This document shows, one piece after another, positions 17,532 to 25,168 of a stretch of 53,724 nt of DNA. The notes beneath the pieces are model-generated. The model was not told the DNA's origin. It searched no databases and saw only the letters and a program-made list of their open reading frames with translations. Every line of letters begins with the position of its first letter. The first letter of the stretch is position 1. The position numbers and the translations under genes are program-made. The DNA comes from Mucilaginibacter geliditolerans. GTDB taxonomy: Bacteria > Bacteroidota > Bacteroidia > Sphingobacteriales > Sphingobacteriaceae. The stretch covers positions 1 through 53,724 of the forward strand of contig NZ_JACHBY010000017.1 of NCBI RefSeq assembly GCF_014200495.1. The letters run 5' to 3'.

Positions 17532-18488
17532 ATGGAAAAGTATAACACACTACTATACTATTGTTATTCAACAATAGCTGATGCGGAGCAATTTGCTGCC
17601 GATCATTTAAAATTTTGTAAATCTCTTGGATTAACAGGCCGCATTATTGTAGCTGAAGAAGGGCTTAACGGCACCGTTTCAGGCACTGCCGAGGCTTGTA
17701 AGCAATACATAGATACCGTACATGCCGACCCGCGTTTTGCCGGCATTGATTTTAAGGTGGATGAGGTTGATACCCCATCATTCGTTAAAATGCATGTGCG
17801 TTATAAATCAGAGATCGTACACTCAGGCCTGCGCAACCCTGAAATCATCGATCCAAAAAGCAAAACCGGCAAGCACCTTAATCCCAAGGAATTTATGGAG
17901 ATGAAGGACCGCGATGATGTGGTGGTGCTTGATGTACGCTCAAATTATGAGCATAACCTGGGTAAATTCAAGAATGCGATAACGCTTGATATCGAGAATT
18001 TCCGCGATTTCCCGGCTATGATCAATGAGCTTGCCCAATACAAGGATAAAAAGATACTTACCTACTGCACCGGCGGCATTAAATGCGAAAAAGCATCAGC
18101 ACTGCTATTGCATGAAGGCTTTCCTGAAGTGTACCAGCTGCACGGCGGCATTATAAAATACGGCAAGGAAGCGGGCGGTAAAGATTTTGAAGGCAAATGT
18201 TATGTGTTTGATGGCCGCTTATCGGTTGATGTAAACTCGGTTAACCCGGTTGTAATATCAAAATGTTTTAATTGTGGTACAGTTACCGATAAAATGATCA
18301 ACTGCGCTAATCCGGAGTGCAATGAGCATTTCACCCAGTGCGATAACTGTGGCGAAGCGATGGAAGGCTGCTGCAGCGATGCTTGTAAAACACATCCGCG
18401 CAAGCGTGTTTATGATGGCACAGGGTATTATGTAAAAGTACCGCAACCGATTAATACCGATAAAAAAGGATTAAAACTGCAATATTAA
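17532..18488 (+). CDS. trhO: tRNA uridine-34 hydroxylase, rhodanese family (TrhO/YceA)
   Basis: A 318-aa cytoplasmic enzyme that makes 5-hydroxyuridine at wobble position 34 using molecular oxygen. It has an N-terminal acylphosphatase-like domain (about 1-95, IIVAEEGLNGTVSG), a rhodanese domain (about 120-220) with active-site loop YCTGGIKCEKAS and its Cys, and a C-terminal Cys-rich part (CFNCGTVTDKMINCANPEC, CDNCGEAMEGCCSDAC) suggestive of metal binding. Length is normal. Its last six codons are copied again about 226 bases downstream (see repeat 18468-18804). Confidence 0.88.
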   Translation: MEKYNTLLYYCYSTIADAEQFAADHLKFCKSLGLTGRIIVAEEGLNGTVSGTAEACKQYIDTVHADPRFAGIDFKVDEVDTPSFVKMHVRYKSEIVHSGLRNPEIIDPKSKTGKHLNPKEFMEMKDRDDVVVLDVRSNYEHNLGKFKNAITLDIENFRDFPAMINELAQYKDKKILTYCTGGIKCEKASALLLHEGFPEVYQLHGGIIKYGKEAGGKDFEGKCYVFDGRLSVDVNSVNPVVISKCFNCGTVTDKMINCANPECNEHFTQCDNCGEAMEGCCSDACKTHPRKRVYDGTGYYVKVPQPINTDKKGLKLQY

Positions 18489-18804
18489 ATTGCTTTAACC
18501 ATCTCAGTTTTCTTGTCACTTCGAGCGGTAGCGAGAAATCTTCTGCTGCAGGCCTAACACGCGCAAAAGATTTCTCCCCTTTTTAGCGCAAGTCTTGTGT
18601 GTTGGGGTAGAGAAATGGCTGACTTGTGCTTCTTAAATTTATATCACAAGTCACCATCACACAAACAGCCGCACAAGACTTGCGCTAAATAAGGGATTAA
18701 AGCTGCAATATTAAATTGCTTTAACCATCTCAGTTTTCTTGTCATTTCGAGCGATAGCGAGAAATCTTCTGCTGCAGGCCTAACACGCGCAAAAGATTTC
18801 TCCC
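18468..18804 (+). repeat. 111-bp direct duplication bracketing a palindromic element
   Basis: Copy 1 is 18468-18578 and copy 2 is 18694-18804, differing at three positions by eye. Copy 1 includes the last trhO codons (GLKLQY and stop), so this is a local duplication and not two insertions of a genomic repeat. Between them lies the nested palindrome 18582-18689. Each copy also contains a GTCA[CT]TTCGAGCG[GA]TAGCG hairpin arm; only copy 2 keeps the far arm (to 18816). Confidence 0.8.
18582..18689. repeat. Nested palindrome element, TTTAGCGCAAG family, copy A
   Basis: The termini TTTAGCGCAAGTCTTGTG and CACAAGACTTGCGCTAAA are perfect inverted repeats. Inside them GACTTGTG and CACAAGTC form a second stem. 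Length 108. It is nearly identical to copy B (20845-20948), with the same termini as copy C (37441-37553). No coding capacity. Together with the flanking duplications it fills the 429-base gap after trhO. Confidence 0.8.
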
Positions 18805-18917
18805 TCCGGTCGAAATGGCATTAGTTTTTTTGGATGTTATCATACAACGCCCTTTATTTAAAATAATATATATTTACTGCATATCAACCGGGATTATTTA
18901 CCGTTAACTCTAGTATT

Positions 18918-19712
18918 ATGCGTAAAAAAATATTATTGCCTTTTCTGCTGTGCTTTTTAAGCGTGGCAATGCCTGTTTTGGCAAAGGCGCAAGCCACGGC
19001 AACCTATGACCGGGGAAACTTCATAGCCAAGGGTGATACCCTGCCCTACCGCATCCTATTTCCGCTAAATTTCGATCCGGCTAAAAAATATCCTGTACTT
19101 TTTGTGCTGCATGGCGCAGGCGAACGCGGCAATGATAACCAGGCACAGCTTATACACGGTGGCGACCTATTTTTAAAGGGCGATGTTCGCCAGCAATTCC
19201 CGGCGATAGTGATCTTCCCGCAATGCCCTAAAGACGGTTTTTGGAGTAATGTAAAGGTAAAAACAGATTCAAGCAGCTTTACATTTACTTTTCAAACTGA
19301 TGCCCCGCCAACAAAAGCCATGCATGCTTTAATGGCTTTTATTGATGACTTTCTGGATAAGCCTTATGCAGATAAGCACCATGTTTATGTTGGTGGCCTA
19401 TCCATGGGTGGCATGGGTACATTTGAGATAATTGGTCGCGAGCCCAAGATATTTGCCGCGGCATTTGCTATTTGCGGCGGCGATAACACACTGAACGCTA
19501 AAAAATATGCTAAGAAAGTCCCGTTATGGATCTTCCATGGCGCTAAGGACAAAACCGTATCACCCGATCATTCGCAGGTAATGGTGGATGCCATTAAAGC
19601 GGCTGGTGGCGATCCTAAATTTACCCTATATCCCAATGATGACCATGATAGCTGGACCGATGCCTTCGCCGAACCGGAGTTATTGCCGTGGTTGTTTTCA
19701 CATAGCAAGTAG
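18918..19712 (+). CDS. Exported alpha/beta-hydrolase esterase
   Basis: A 264-aa protein with a signal peptide (about 1-25, ending LAKAQA). The fold is shown by HGAGERGN (oxyanion region), nucleophile elbow GLSMGGMG with the Ser in GxSxG, the acid in IFHGAKDKTVSPD, and the histidine in PNDDHDSW. It resembles feruloyl-esterase or phospholipase/carboxylesterase enzymes that release acyl groups from sugars or polysaccharides. Substrate unknown. It stands alone, ending 18 nt before a palindromic repeat. Confidence 0.8.
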   Translation: MRKKILLPFLLCFLSVAMPVLAKAQATATYDRGNFIAKGDTLPYRILFPLNFDPAKKYPVLFVLHGAGERGNDNQAQLIHGGDLFLKGDVRQQFPAIVIFPQCPKDGFWSNVKVKTDSSSFTFTFQTDAPPTKAMHALMAFIDDFLDKPYADKHHVYVGGLSMGGMGTFEIIGREPKIFAAAFAICGGDNTLNAKKYAKKVPLWIFHGAKDKTVSPDHSQVMVDAIKAAGGDPKFTLYPNDDHDSWTDAFAEPELLPWLFSHSK

Positions 19713-19730
19713 ATATTAATTATCTCTATT

Positions 19731-19818
19731 GTCATTGCTGTAAGGAGGAACGACGCGGCAACCTCGTCGCTTGCATATCGAACGCGACGAGGTTGCCTCG
19801 CTATCGCTCAGCAATGAC
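19731..19818. repeat. GTCATTGC palindromic repeat
   Basis: GTCATTGCTG ... CAGCAATGAC termini enclose CAACCTCGTCGC and GCGACGAGGTTG, so there is a nested hairpin. The copy at 41473-41557 shares the centre in the opposite arrangement; 51451-51536 and half of 1120-1168 are more distant members. Confidence 0.75.
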
Positions 19819-19904
19819 ATTTTTTTATTCTCTATCATTGAGTCTGTCACAAATGATTTTTCCCCGTGTCTATTGTAGTATAAAAACTGCCTTGGCACAT
19901 AAAT

Positions 19905-20828
19905 ATGAAAAATCTTATCCTTGCCCTATTACTTATTACCATAAGCCTGCAATTACATGCCCAAAACAAGCCCATTGCCACCTTACCATTTGAGCTAAAA
20001 AGCGATAATCGCATCTACATAAAGTGCCGCGTTAACCAGTCGGATACCTTAACTTTTTTATTTGATACCGGTGCAGGTGCCATGGTTATTAACCAATCCA
20101 TTTTAGGCAAGAAGCTAAACCTGGTTTTAGATTCAACAGCAAATAATGTAGGCACCAATGGAGCAGGCAAAGTACAGGAAAGCACGCACAACAAACTCTC
20201 ATTTGGCAATATTGATATAGATAGTGTTACTTATTTAGCTATTCCATATGGTGATGCTCCATTCGATGGCGTATTCGGTAATAACCTGATGAAGAAATAC
20301 GTTATCGAAATCAACTATCATAAAAAGCGCTTATACTTTTATAACATTAAGGATTATGTTTTAAATGCTAAAGCCTATGATAAATTCCAACTGAAATTTA
20401 CCCTGGATGTGCCTACAATAGATGCTTCTTTATTTATCGACAGCGCGCAAATAAAGGGGGCATTTGAAATGGATACAGGCAGCGACAGTGGTTTAATTAT
20501 CTCCGATTATTTTTCAAAAAGCAACCATATCGCTCAAAAACTAAAAGAGGTGGCCAAAGCTGGTTCAGTAGGATCTGACGGGGTAAAAACAGAAACCTCA
20601 ATAGTTATAATGCCCGAAGTTTCACTGGGTACAAAAAGTTTCTACAGGATACCTTCCCTGTTGTCCGGGGCGCAATCGGGTGTATTGGGCAGTCAGCAGC
20701 TGGCGGGTATTTTTGGGAACGCCTTTCTTAAACGCTTCGATGTGATACTGGATTTTCAGCATAACCAGCTCTTCTTAAAACCAAATGATTATCTGTACAC
20801 GCCTTATTATGAGTTCCTGGTCAAATAA
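19905..20828 (+). CDS. Exported retropepsin-like aspartic protease, two domains
   Basis: A 307-aa protein with a signal peptide (about 1-19, ending LQLHAQ). Two pepsin/retropepsin half-sites are present: FLFDTGAGAMVI (about 51-62) and FEMDTGSDSGLI (about 187-198). The chain therefore carries both catalytic aspartates and may act as a monomer. PYGDAPFDGVFGNNLMKKY follows the first site and SGVLGSQQLAGIFGNAFLKRF the second, the usual hydrophobic-hydrophobic-Gly segments. Expected in the periplasm. Substrate unknown. Confidence 0.82.
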   Translation: MKNLILALLLITISLQLHAQNKPIATLPFELKSDNRIYIKCRVNQSDTLTFLFDTGAGAMVINQSILGKKLNLVLDSTANNVGTNGAGKVQESTHNKLSFGNIDIDSVTYLAIPYGDAPFDGVFGNNLMKKYVIEINYHKKRLYFYNIKDYVLNAKAYDKFQLKFTLDVPTIDASLFIDSAQIKGAFEMDTGSDSGLIISDYFSKSNHIAQKLKEVAKAGSVGSDGVKTETSIVIMPEVSLGTKSFYRIPSLLSGAQSGVLGSQQLAGIFGNAFLKRFDVILDFQHNQLFLKPNDYLYTPYYEFLVK

Positions 20829-20844
20829 GCCTAATAAATACACC

Positions 20845-20948
20845 TTTAGCGCAAGTCTTGTGTGTTGGGGTAGAGAAATGGCTGACTTGTGCTTTATCCA
20901 TATCACAAGTCATCATCACACAAACAGCCGCACAAGACTTGCGCTAAA
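20845..20948. repeat. Nested palindrome element, TTTAGCGCAAG family, copy B
   Basis: Termini and inner stem are as in copy A, length 104, differing mainly by a short change in the central loop. It lies 17 nt after the protease gene. No flanking duplication is apparent here. Confidence 0.8.
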
Positions 20949-21012
20949 AACGGGTGTCATGGAGAAAAAGCCCCCTCACTCTCGTTCAGGCTGACAATCT
21001 TTTTTAAAATTC

Positions 21013-21043
21013 TTTGTAAGGTTCTTCCTACCTTTCCGACTAA
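21013..21043 (+). promoter_or_regulatory. Putative ECF sigma promoter, upstream of the sigma gene
   Basis: TTTGTAAGG (21013-21021) and CCGACTAA (21036-21043), with starts 23 nt apart. The same two words with exactly the same spacing lie upstream of the KMS-repeat gene (21933-21963). The pair fits -35 and -10 elements of an autoregulated ECF sigma factor. Confidence 0.6.
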
Positions 21044-21074
21044 CCGTCAGATCAACTTATATATAAGTTTTAAA

Positions 21075-21638
21075 ATGAGCACTGAAAGCTATCAATTAGA
21101 CCCGCACAAATGGGTTAAAGCTTACGCCGATTACCTGTATGCCTACGCCATAAGGCGCATAAGCAATGAGGAGCTGGCAAAGGACCTGGTACAGGAAACG
21201 TTTTTAGCGGCGCTTGAAAAAGCAGCAAATTTTGAAGGCAAAAGCTCCGAGCGTACCTGGCTCACTGCTATTTTAAAAAACAAGATCATTGATGTTTACC
21301 GCAAAAAATCATCTGGCTTAACAAAGGATGTGCAGCAGGCGGAACATGAGCAGCAGGATTTTTTTGAAAGTGACGGGCATTGGAGCCCGGCCCACAGGCC
21401 GTTGGAATTTGGCATTGAAGATAAGGACCACCTGGGCAACAAGGAGTTTAACGCTATTTTACAGAAGTGCCTGCAAAAACTGCCGGCATTGTGGATGTCG
21501 GTTTTTACCATGAAACATATTGATGATGAGGACACCACGCTTATTTGTACTGAGCTGAAGGTTTCGCCATCCAATTTCTGGGTGATCATTCATCGTACTA
21601 AACTCAACCTGCGGGCTTGTTTGCAAAAGAACTGGTAA
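21075..21638 (+). CDS. ECF RNA polymerase sigma factor
   Basis: A 188-aa sigma-70 family ECF factor. Region 2 (about 10-80) has AKDLVQETFLAALEKAANFEGKSS-type sequence and WLTAILKNKIIDVYRKK. Region 4 is near 130-185 (LPALWMSVFTMKHIDDEDTTLICTELKVSPSNFWVIIHRTK). I chose the ATG at 21075 (MSTESYQLD). The frame is open back to 20889, but that extension runs into repeat copy B and contains the putative promoter. Followed after 13 nt by a small zinc-type protein, the likely anti-sigma factor. Confidence 0.88.
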   Translation: MSTESYQLDPHKWVKAYADYLYAYAIRRISNEELAKDLVQETFLAALEKAANFEGKSSERTWLTAILKNKIIDVYRKKSSGLTKDVQQAEHEQQDFFESDGHWSPAHRPLEFGIEDKDHLGNKEFNAILQKCLQKLPALWMSVFTMKHIDDEDTTLICTELKVSPSNFWVIIHRTKLNLRACLQKNW

Positions 21639-21651
21639 TAAAATTTGGATT

Positions 21652-21927
21652 ATGGGTTATTTAAGGAAAATTCAGTACAACTGTAAACAGGCTACTTTTC
21701 TTATCGAAAAGAAAATGATCCGCAGGCTCACCTTTCGCGAGATGATAGAACTGCGCATTCACCTGGCGGGATGTTCGGTATGTGTGTTATACGGTAAGCA
21801 AAGCCGCGTTATTAATCAAATGGTGCAGGAGCTTTTCCGCAGTTCCATGAAACCCGAAATACGGCTTGATGATAACTTTAAAAAAGAGTTACAGGAGCGT
21901 ATTGAAGAGGAGTTGAACAAACATTAA
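21652..21927 (+). CDS. Small anti-sigma-like zinc-motif protein
   Basis: 91 aa, cytoplasmic, no membrane segment. HLAGCSVC (Hxxx-Cxx-C, about residues 38-45) is the core of the ZAS anti-sigma zinc domain, with helices on both sides (TFREMIELRIHL and VINQMVQELF). Placed 13 nt after the ECF gene, so co-translated; the natural reading is a soluble anti-sigma factor for it. It may be redox- or metal-responsive through the Cys/His site, which is inference. Confidence 0.75.
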   Translation: MGYLRKIQYNCKQATFLIEKKMIRRLTFREMIELRIHLAGCSVCVLYGKQSRVINQMVQELFRSSMKPEIRLDDNFKKELQERIEEELNKH

Positions 21928-21932
21928 AATAT

Positions 21933-21963
21933 TTTGTAAGGATTACAAAACCCGCCCGACTAA
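21933..21963 (+). promoter_or_regulatory. Putative ECF sigma promoter, upstream of the KMS-repeat gene
   Basis: TTTGTAAGG (21933-21941) and CCGACTAA (21956-21963), identical in both words and in spacing to 21013-21043. The bases between differ, so this is not just a recent duplication of the region. Confidence 0.6.
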
Positions 21964-21995
21964 ACATGTGATTATTAAAAATTAAAAAGAATCAC

Positions 21996-22322
21996 ATGAA
22001 AACGAACGTAAAAAAATCTATCCTGTCTGCTGCATTTATCGCAGGCATATTTTCTATCTGTTTAACTGTTAATGCTGCCACTACACTTAAAACAGTAAAC
22101 GCTATTGCTGCAAGTGATACCGGTAAAATGAGCAAAAGTAAGATGAGTAAGGACAGCAAAATGAGCAAGGGCAAAATGTCAAGCGATAAAATGGCTTCTG
22201 ACAAAATGAGTAAAAGTAAAATGTCCGCCGATAAGATGAGCAGCGACAAGATGTCGAAAAGCAAAATGTCAACCGGCAAAATGAGCAAAGGCAAAATGTC
22301 AAAAGACTCAAGTAAAATGTAA
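21996..22322 (+). CDS. Exported KMS/MxKDx pentapeptide-repeat protein
   Basis: 108 aa with a signal peptide (about 1-28, ending TVNAA). From residue 44 to the end it is built of imperfect five-residue repeats such as KMSKS, KMSSD, KMSAD, KMSTG and KMSKG, very rich in Lys, Met and Ser. It matches the MxKDx pentapeptide-repeat class of small secreted proteins. Methionine periodicity could mean metal (copper) binding or oxidant scavenging; no Cys or His is in the repeat. Likely in the regulon of the adjacent ECF factor. A terminator follows at 22331. Confidence 0.75.
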   Translation: MKTNVKKSILSAAFIAGIFSICLTVNAATTLKTVNAIAASDTGKMSKSKMSKDSKMSKGKMSSDKMASDKMSKSKMSADKMSSDKMSKSKMSTGKMSKGKMSKDSSKM

Positions 22323-22330
22323 ACCCCTAT

Positions 22331-22380
22331 GCTGCCACGAGTTACGCTACGCTAAACTCGCGGCAGCAATCTAATTTTTA
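22331..22380 (+). terminator. Intrinsic terminator after the KMS-repeat gene
   Basis: GCTGCCACGAGTT (22331-22343) pairs with AACTCGCGGCAGC (22354-22366) with one mismatch, then CTAATTTTTA. It lies between convergent genes; the T-rich tail favours the plus strand. Confidence 0.65.
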
Positions 22381-22381
22381 T

Positions 22382-23008
22382 TTACTCTTCCGCATTTATC
22401 ACCAGTTCCCCGTCAACCACCCCTTCAAGTTCCTGCGGGCTATGACTTACGATCAGTACGGTCATTTTCAATTCAGCAAACAATAATTTCAGCTCAGCAA
22501 TCAGCGCCGATTTCATTTTAGAATCAAGCGCCGAAAAGGGTTCATCCATCAATAATAGCTTGGGCCTAATGGCTATGGCACGCAAAATTGCCAGTCGCTG
22601 TTGCTGCCCGCCGGATAGGTGTTCGGGTTTATGATCGCTTAACGTTTCCAGCTTGCCTATTTTTAACAATCGCTGTATCCATTGCGCATCATTACTGGCA
22701 TATTCCAAATGCTCCTGAACCGTCATATTGGGGAACAGCGCATAATTTTGAAATACAAACCCCACCAGCCGTTTTTGTGGTGATAGAGATATTTTGGATG
22801 AAGTGTCCAACCATGTAGTATTATCAACTGCTATGATACCTTTTTCAGGCATCACCAACCCGGCTATGATCTTTAAAAAAGTAGTTTTACCCGCGCCCGA
22901 CGGGCCGTAGATCTTGGTGATACTGCCATCGGCAAACTGATGATCAATTTTTAACCATTGCTGCCCGCTGTAAGCCTTTAGCTTTTTTTCAATGTTGATA
23001 CTGATCAT
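22382..23008 (-). CDS. modC: Molybdate ABC transporter ATP-binding protein
   Basis: A 208-aa cytoplasmic ATPase with Walker A GPSGAGKTTFLK, Q-loop FVFQNYALFPNMTVQ, signature HLSGGQQQRLAILRA, Walker B LLLMDEPFSALD and H-loop IVSHSP. It powers molybdate (or tungstate) import with ModB and ModA. It lacks the C-terminal MOP (molybdate-binding) domain of longer ModC proteins. Its ATG overlaps the modB stop by 4 nt. Confidence 0.88.
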   Translation of the reverse strand: MISINIEKKLKAYSGQQWLKIDHQFADGSITKIYGPSGAGKTTFLKIIAGLVMPEKGIIAVDNTTWLDTSSKISLSPQKRLVGFVFQNYALFPNMTVQEHLEYASNDAQWIQRLLKIGKLETLSDHKPEHLSGGQQQRLAILRAIAIRPKLLLMDEPFSALDSKMKSALIAELKLLFAELKMTVLIVSHSPQELEGVVDGELVINAEE

Positions 23009-23676
23009 TCCAGCGGACTTTTAGCGTGGGCCTTGTTAAAAATAAATACACCTATCACCATTACAAAAGTAATGATGAACAGGATAAGCGAATAAACATT
23101 AGCGGTGCCATAATCCATATTCTCCACCGAATCGTACACCGCTATAGAGGCCACCCGGGTAACATTGGGGATATTGCCGCCTATCATCAGCACCACGCCA
23201 AATTCGCCCAAGGTATGCGCGAAGGTGAGCACGATGGCGGTTAATAATGATGGTTTTATATTAGGCAGCAGCACCCGCAAAAAAGTTTCCCGCTCGCTTT
23301 TGCCTAAAGTGTATGACGCCTGCGCCAGTGATTGTGGCAATTGCTGCAAGGCTGATTTTATAGGCCCTATCATAAAAGGCATACTGTAAATTACCGATGC
23401 CAATACCAATCCCTGAAAAGAAAATACAAACTGGATGTTAAAGGTATTCAGCAGCCATTTACCCACCCCATGCTGCGGACTAAACGCTATCAGCAAATAA
23501 AAACCCAATACCGATGGCGGTAATACCAACGGCATGGTAATAATAGCCTCCAGAATTATTTTGAATATCGATCGCCCTTTCGATAGCCACCAGGCCAGCG
23601 GCAAACCAACCAGCAGCAATAGCAAAGTGGTAATACTTGCCAGTTTTAAAGTGAGCCAAATGGGTGACAGGTCCAT
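23005..23676 (-). CDS. modB: Molybdate ABC transporter permease
   Basis: A 223-aa inner-membrane protein with about five to six hydrophobic segments. The EAA loop EREtfLRVLLPNIKPSLLTAIVLTFAHTLGEFG lies near residues 135-170 and contacts the ATPase. MPLVLPPSVLGFYLL near 47-61 is the usual ModB segment. It follows modA after 27 nt and overlaps modC by ATGA. It forms the translocation path as a dimer. Confidence 0.9.
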   Translation of the reverse strand: MDLSPIWLTLKLASITTLLLLLVGLPLAWWLSKGRSIFKIILEAIITMPLVLPPSVLGFYLLIAFSPQHGVGKWLLNTFNIQFVFSFQGLVLASVIYSMPFMIGPIKSALQQLPQSLAQASYTLGKSERETFLRVLLPNIKPSLLTAIVLTFAHTLGEFGVVLMIGGNIPNVTRVASIAVYDSVENMDYGTANVYSLILFIITFVMVIGVFIFNKAHAKSPLE

Positions 23677-23703
23677 TAAATATTGATGTTGTTATTCAGC
23701 GTA

Positions 23704-24474
23704 TTACTGCACATAATAGCCATATTCCTTAAATATACGCTTAGCATCGGCGCTTAAAATATATTGGTAAAATTTTTCGGCGTTTGCGTTGCCTTCAGCA
23801 TGTTTTAATATCACTATGCCCTGCTCAATAGGCGAGTATGTTTTAGGGTCGATAACTTTATAGTAAAGGGTGGTTTTTGAGTCCTTTATCAACGCCTGGG
23901 TAGTAAAACCCACATCAACCGAACCTGTAATAATATAAGTATTTACCTGCGATATGCTTTCGCCATAAACGGTTTTGCTCTTTATTTCGCTCAGGATACC
24001 CTTTTGCTGCAATGTCTCTTCAGCTGCTTTGCCATAAGGGGCGATGGTTGGGTTAGCTATGGCAATTTTCTTTATTCTTGAGGTTAGTAACATACGCTCC
24101 CAATTTTCAAAACCCAGGTTTTGCGTACTGCAGATAATTAAACTGCCCGATGCATATACCACCGGCTTTTGTAAGGTAAAGCCATCAGCAAATAAATTTT
24201 TTGGGAAGCTCATATCAGCAGATAAAAAAACATCAAAGGGCGCACCGTTCTTAATTTGTGCCACCAGGTTGCCCGATGAACCTACAATAGGGTCAATCCC
24301 TATACCTGTTTTTTTAGTAAAATCATCACCCAAAACTTTTATAATACCCTGTAGGTTAGCGGCAGTTGCCACTTTTAAATTTTGCGCGAATGATGAGGCA
24401 GAGATCAGCAGCAAAGCTATTAAAACGCTGGCCCGGCTTATAAATTTTTGTTTGAATAATATATTGTTTTTCAT
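23704..24474 (-). CDS. modA: Molybdate-binding periplasmic protein
   Basis: 256 aa with a signal peptide (about 1-30, ending ASSFAQ). It starts the mature part with LKVATAANLQGIIKVL, then IDPIVGSSGNLVAQIKNGAPFDVFLSAD, the ModA pattern of oxyanion-binding Ser residues. GSVDVGFTTQALI comes later. It captures molybdate or tungstate and delivers it to ModBC. First gene of modABC. No ModE gene or known molybdate operator was recognised nearby. Confidence 0.9.
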   Translation of the reverse strand: MKNNILFKQKFISRASVLIALLLISASSFAQNLKVATAANLQGIIKVLGDDFTKKTGIGIDPIVGSSGNLVAQIKNGAPFDVFLSADMSFPKNLFADGFTLQKPVVYASGSLIICSTQNLGFENWERMLLTSRIKKIAIANPTIAPYGKAAEETLQQKGILSEIKSKTVYGESISQVNTYIITGSVDVGFTTQALIKDSKTTLYYKVIDPKTYSPIEQGIVILKHAEGNANAEKFYQYILSADAKRIFKEYGYYVQ

Positions 24475-24486
24475 AGATGCTATTTT

Positions 24487-24600
24487 AGAACCAAGAGTCA
24501 GGAATCAAGAACCAAGATAAGGCAATCTGTGCAAAAAATCATTATTCTATATATTATTCGCCGCTTTTCTTGATTCCTGGCTCTTGATTCCTAACTCTTT
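24487..24600. repeat. AGTCAGGAATCAAGA inverted repeat
   Basis: AAGAGTCAGGAATCAAGAA on the left and TTCTTGATTCCTGGCTCTT on the right pair over about 19 bases with one mismatch. Relatives are at 44410-44480 and 45715-45750. Confidence 0.65.
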
Positions 24601-24690
24601 CCCCAAACTGCAACAATTATGTTACTATTCATTTAATAAACTATTTCTTATGACCTTTGTCTATAATAATATCAGATTGATAAATAATAA

Positions 24691-25059
24691 ATGAAACCCA
24701 TAAATACAGTTAGAATATTTTTTTATTTAGCTGTTTTGCTATTCGTGGCAAAGCCCTTTATGGGCTATAGCATTTTTTATGTCGATCACCAGGTTACACA
24801 ACCCGGTAACATACTGGTTAAAATATTTTCACAACGTAAGCCTGAAGATTTGGAGGACGCTAAAATTGTAGCAGCCGATATCCATCATAAACTGACTAAT
24901 CCACCTGTATTATTATCCATAATGGCATTGCTTGGGCTTCTGTTCCCGGCGTTATATAAACGTGCCATTGATATTAATAACAGCTTTATAAATAATATGA
25001 ACGTCGCTTTAGTGCCCGTTCATCAGCCCTATTTCCTCAGCGGCAAGCTTACTATTTGA
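24691..25059 (+). CDS. Small membrane protein, unknown
   Basis: 122 aa with two hydrophobic segments (IFFYLAVLLFVAKPFMGYSIFYV near 9-31 and PPVLLSIMALLGLLFPALY near 71-89) and a charged stretch between (RKPEDLEDAKIVAADIHHK), so probably two membrane passes. No family recognised. It lies 109 nt before the efflux operon on the same strand, which may or may not mean a link. No catalytic motif. Confidence 0.6.
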   Translation: MKPINTVRIFFYLAVLLFVAKPFMGYSIFYVDHQVTQPGNILVKIFSQRKPEDLEDAKIVAADIHHKLTNPPVLLSIMALLGLLFPALYKRAIDINNSFINNMNVALVPVHQPYFLSGKLTI

Positions 25060-25168
25060 TTTTTCTCTTCTTTTCATCTTCGCTATCGCGATGATATCTG
25101 AATAGCTCGACCCAAGCGGTCTGCTTATTCCCCATTTTTCTATTTCATTTTATTAATTCTTAAATCAA

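Noticed and set aside
18468..18816. CRISPR-like repeated hairpins
   Set aside because: Only two direct copies with a palindromic insert between them; no regular repeat-spacer pattern and no cas genes.
20889..21074. N-terminal extension of the ECF sigma factor
   Set aside because: It is read from palindrome copy B and the promoter region. The family starts near MSTESYQLD.
24044..24520. 158-codon ORF opposite modA
   Set aside because: It is antisense to a well-supported gene and has no recognisable family.
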